A stretch of DNA of 64,000 nucleotides from Strigamia acuminata. Its lineage: Eukaryota; Arthropoda; Chilopoda; Geophilomorpha; Linotaeniidae. Location of the stretch: contig OX442319.1 in assembly GCA_949358305.1 (NCBI GenBank), positions 3,968,001-4,032,000 on the forward strand. Reading direction: 5' to 3'. Shown here piece after piece: positions 61,047 through 64,000 of the stretch (within the stretch, counting starts at the first letter, position 1; each line of letters opens with the position of its first letter). A model generated the notes under the pieces. It was not told the DNA's origin. It did not search any database and saw only the letters and a program-made list of their open reading frames with translations. A program made the translations under genes and the position numbers.

Positions 61047-61270
61047 CCGCCTAACAAAAACAAACAATAATAATTTTCATTCACTAAACACAATAAATAT
61101 TCTACTCACAAGTTCAAAACAACTCACCACGCGTTGATCGATCCAGCCAGCCGATAACCTGCACCAAAGCGTACTCTAGTGGCGATTAATTTCAAACAAC
61201 TACCAACAGGAGGATACCATTATAAAGTCTTAGTTTCGTCCTGTTGTTAACCATTCTATTTGCAAGCGTC
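61047..61270. promoter_or_regulatory. Divergent promoter region between PDXK and LAS1L
   Basis: Only 224 bp separate the two start codons, which face away from each other. About 145 bp remain if the PDXK 5' UTR intron is excluded. No TATA box is clear. Such head-to-head pairs often share a promoter. Confidence 0.6.
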
Positions 61271-62472
61271 ATGGCCGCTCAGAAGTCATTGCCGGCATCT
61301 TTAAAACGTAAACAAACAATTAAGAGGAGAAAGACAAGAGAGAAAGTGAATATCGGGGCACACAAAACATCCATACATCCCATTGAACCTATTTTAGTGC
61401 CATGGATCTCCAAGTAAAACGTTTATATATTTTTAAAGTATCGTTAATTTAATTGCAACTTTTCTTTTGCAGGACCGAATGGCGAATGGTGAAGCAGAAA
61501 ATCTTTAGTTCCGAAATCCACAACAAAATTTTCGCTCTTAATCGTTTATCCACGTGGAAAAGTCGTTGTTACGGTAAAATTCCTTTAGGAATTGAAGTTA
61601 CCGACGCTTTGCTTCGTGCTTACGTCCGCGATTTCGTGTCGCAGAGCTCCGACGAAGCTCAAATTCTTCACGGCGACTTAATTATGATGTACAGCGCTGC
61701 TGTGATCAGATTTGTTAATTTAGTCACTGAAATCGGTCAAAAAACCATCCGAAAAACACCAGTTGATTTCATATCGCAGAAAGTAAAATGAATTAATTAA
61801 TATAATTAATGTGAATTAAATTTCTTTATTTCGTAGTTTCGTATTCCAGAATGGCTGGTCGATTTACGTCACGAAGCGAGTCACACGAACTTCCCGGCTC
61901 TGTCGGTGTTGCAAGCAGCGTACCACTTCGCCATGAATTGGATCGAGCAGAATTATTGGGATAAAGAAGGGGCGCGGATGAGTGACTTGAGCGCGGAAGG
62001 TCCAACGGAGGAATTTGTGACGCAAAATAAATCGATTTTGGACGTTTCTGCTGCGAAAAAGTGTTTTAAGTCGTGGGAGTTTGCGGCGGAAGAAGTGGAA
62101 TGGTTGGATTATCCGTTAGGGATTCTTCCGAACCAACTGGAAGAACTTCCTTTTGTTGATTTGAGTCTTCCGGTTTGCGTCGACAGTTTGTTTGTGCATC
62201 AAGCGGCGGTTCGGAGTGGGTGCAATGTGCACTTTAGCGACACGTAATGATAAATATTTATTCAGATTATTATTTTTTTTTTTGTTATTTTTTTTTTATT
62301 TTTATTTTTTTTTAATTGAAGTGAAACCGTTGTGGAAGAAGAGTGGAACTACTCGGGGGTGGAAATGCCGAAGTTAGAAGAGCGATTGCACATTACGAAG
62401 TTTAGAAAACGGGCTCACGTTTGGACGAGGGAGCAGATAAAGGCCATTCAAACTGCACTTATGATTTTCTAG
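61271..62472 (+). CDS. LAS1L: LAS1-like pre-rRNA endoribonuclease, four exons
   Basis: Exons 61271-61413, 61473-61782, 61837-62243 and 62322-62472; introns of 59, 54 and 78 bp with GT-AG borders and matching phases; 336 residues. Las1 works with the Grc3/NOL9 kinase in the nucleolus to cut and process ITS2 in pre-rRNA. Visible: Lys/Arg-rich start, then VPWISKTEWRMVKQKIFS, ALNRLSTWKSRCYGKIPLGI, a middle helix with RFVNLVTE, and the HEPN nuclease motif in WLVDLRHEASHTNFPALSVL (Arg, His and His present). The C-terminal HVWTREQIKAIQTAL matches the end of family members. It is much shorter than human LAS1L (734) because the long acidic linker and tail are absent. Looks intact. Confidence 0.93.
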
Positions 62473-62574
62473 ATGTAGATATTTAAATTGTTGTTTAGAC
62501 TGCAGAAAAATAATAATTTTGAGTTTGAATCATTGATAATTATTGTTTATCGAAATTACACAATGGAATTCATC

Positions 62575-63235
62575 ATAATTTTACCCGATTTTTACCTCTT
62601 TTTCACCCGATTTTTACCTCTTTTCACCCGATTTTTACTTGTTTTTACCCGATTTTTACCTCTTTTCACCCGATTTTTACTTGTTTTTACCCGATTTTAC
62701 CCGATTTTTACCGATTTTTACCCGTTTTTACCCAATTTTTACTTCTTTTCACCCGTTTTTTACCCGTTTTTACCCGATTTTTACTTTTTTTCAACCGATT
62801 TTTACTTCTTTTCACCCGTTTTTTACCCGTTTTTTACTTTTTTTCACCCGATTTTTACTTTTTTTTACCCGTTTTTACCCAATTTTTACTTCTTTTCACC
62901 CGTTTTTTACCCGTTTTTACCCGATTTTTACTTTTTTTCACCCGATTTTTACTTCTTTTCACCCGTTTTTTACCCGTTTTTTACTTTTTTTCACCCGATT
63001 TTTACTTTTTTTTACCCGTTTTTACCCAATTTTTACTTCTTTTCACCCGTTTTTTACCCGTTTTTACCCGATTTTTACTTTTTTTCACCCGATTTTTACT
63101 TCTTTTCACCCGTTTTTTACCCGTTTTTTACTTTTTTTCACCCGATTTTTACTTTTTTTTATCCGATTTTTACTTTTTTTCACCCGTTTTTACCCGTTTT
63201 TAACCGGTTTTTACCGGTTTTTACACGATTTTATC
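62575..63235. repeat. Satellite of ACCCGATTTTT units with 147-bp higher order
   Basis: Units of 13-20 bp such as TTTTTACCCGATTTTTAC mixed with TTCTTTTCACCCG. The variant ACCCAATTTTT recurs at 62730, 62877 and 63024, exactly 147 bp apart, so three higher-order copies exist. It starts 100 bp after the LAS1L stop. Long open frames here (205-252 codons of Phe/Tyr/Pro) are artefacts of the repeat. Confidence 0.95.
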
Positions 63236-63389
63236 TATTTTATTGAAAGGTTGTGAAAAAATTAAAAAAAAATCTTCGATTATTAGAAATCTAGATTATT
63301 TAATCATTTCCAAAATGAAAACCAGAAGTACCAAAACAATATACGATACAATTTTTTTTTTTAATTTCGAAAATGTCGCATTTAGTTAT

Positions 63390-63793
63390 TTATTTAGTGC
63401 GAACTAATTTTGGTAACGTCACACGAAACGATCCGCCCGCCGGTTTGGAAGGGGAAATTACAGGCGCAGATGCACTAGTATGATCCACTCCAGGAATATT
63501 TCTACGCCTAAAAGAAAATTATACATTTTATATACACGCATCCTCACTCTCTCCCCTTCAGAACATCATTCCACAACAAAACAACGCGAAGCCACCGCCC
63601 CGCTTCCCACAAACCATCACCACAACACAACTTATCACCAAAACACTAATAATAATTACTTCTTGTTTAATTCATCTTTTTTCATCATGTAATACTTCTT
63701 TTTATAATCTTCCAAATCCTTCATCACACTATCTACTACAAATTTATTCTCAGCTACTTGCGTCTCGTACATATTCAATTCCGAAATCAATGC
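63390..63793 (-). CDS. 3' end of a ciliary coiled-coil gene, CFAP58-like
   Basis: Two terminal exons on the minus strand: 63793-63660 (acceptor TTTTCTAG, donor GTAATT) and 63507-63390 (acceptor TTCTTTTAG, TAA stop); phase 2 joins exactly. The reading is ALISELNMYETQVAENKFVV, DSVMKDLEDYKKKYYMMKKD and a loose tail ending GGSFRVTLPKLVRTK. The LNMYExQV...KKKYxxxK pattern followed by a Gly-Gly-x-Phe tail is what I know from CFAP58 (CCDC147) C-termini, a protein of motile cilia. Other coiled-coil ciliary proteins are possible. The rest of the gene is beyond the right edge. It is convergent with LAS1L. Confidence 0.55.
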
Positions 63794-63834
63794 CTAGAAA
63801 ATAAAATAACAACAATTCTATTACCGCGCGTAGG

Positions 63835-63935
63835 GTTTCGGTACCGGGAAACCGGGGTACCAATTTCCCGGGAATCCCAGTGAGAAATCACGGTACTGGG
63901 AACCGGGAAATTGGAGAAAAACCGGTTCCGTCAAA
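63835..63935. repeat. Repetitive GGTACCGGGAAACC sequence
   Basis: Overlapping short copies of GGTACCGGGAAACCGG and relatives, in the intron of the CFAP58-like gene. Probably one end of a repeat that is cut by the window edge. Confidence 0.5.
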
Positions 63936-64000
63936 AATTCGTTGCTGAAACATCATTTTCGTCGGTCAAACAACATATTTTGTAACTTTTCACTGATGAA

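Noticed and set aside
62488..63256. Two long Phe/Tyr/Pro open frames (252 and 205 codons)
   Set aside because: Translation of a satellite whose unit lacks stops in these frames.

Overview
The window is AT-rich nuclear DNA from a multicellular animal, most likely an invertebrate. The basis is GT-AG introns (often 54-80 bp), an animal SK potassium-channel gene, C2H2 zinc-finger genes, a ciliary coiled-coil gene, two Ty3/gypsy retrotransposons and a dense crowd of small inverted-repeat elements (MITEs). I cannot name the species. Nothing prokaryotic is present.

Layout. 1-1.65 kb: the 5' part of a zinc-finger gene on the minus strand, the partner of a second copy at 16.7-19.05 kb. 2.3-3.5 kb: a Tudor-domain-like gene fragment, frameshifted and split by a piggyBac-type MITE. 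5.9-6.45 kb: a small coiled-coil ORF between 64-bp direct repeats. 6.63-12.09 kb: an intact gypsy element (Gypsy-1) with a perfect target-site duplication. 12.3-16 kb: dispersed repeats and an unrecognised multi-exon gene. 19.3-20.05 kb: Tc1 and pogo-type transposase remnants. 20-26.3 kb: mostly repeats, including a 1-kb duplication of 13.9-14.9 kb. 26.4-47.3 kb: a complete-looking SK-type (KCNN) calcium-activated potassium-channel gene on the minus strand, nine exons recognised, with one 13.7-kb intron packed with nested MITEs and satellites. 49.1-61.05 kb: a pyridoxal kinase (PDXK) gene on the minus strand that lacks its central and catalytic exons and is split by a 10.8-kb gypsy element (Gypsy-2) with identical LTRs. 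61.27-62.47 kb: LAS1L, a four-exon ribosome-biogenesis endonuclease gene on the plus strand, divergent from PDXK. 62.6-63.2 kb: a satellite with 147-bp higher-order periodicity. 63.4-63.8 kb: the last two exons of a ciliary coiled-coil gene resembling CFAP58.

How it fits together. The host genes do not form a pathway; they are neighbours in a transposon-rich region. The strongest story is genome turnover: fresh gypsy insertions, MITEs nested in MITEs and in satellites, and duplications that preserve empty and filled insertion sites. Gypsy-2 is unusual: it carries an extra 421-codon ORF downstream of pol with a Cys-rich zinc-ribbon-like start, and a 2.2-kb leader containing coding-like patches on the opposite strand. 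These are the best candidates for something undescribed.
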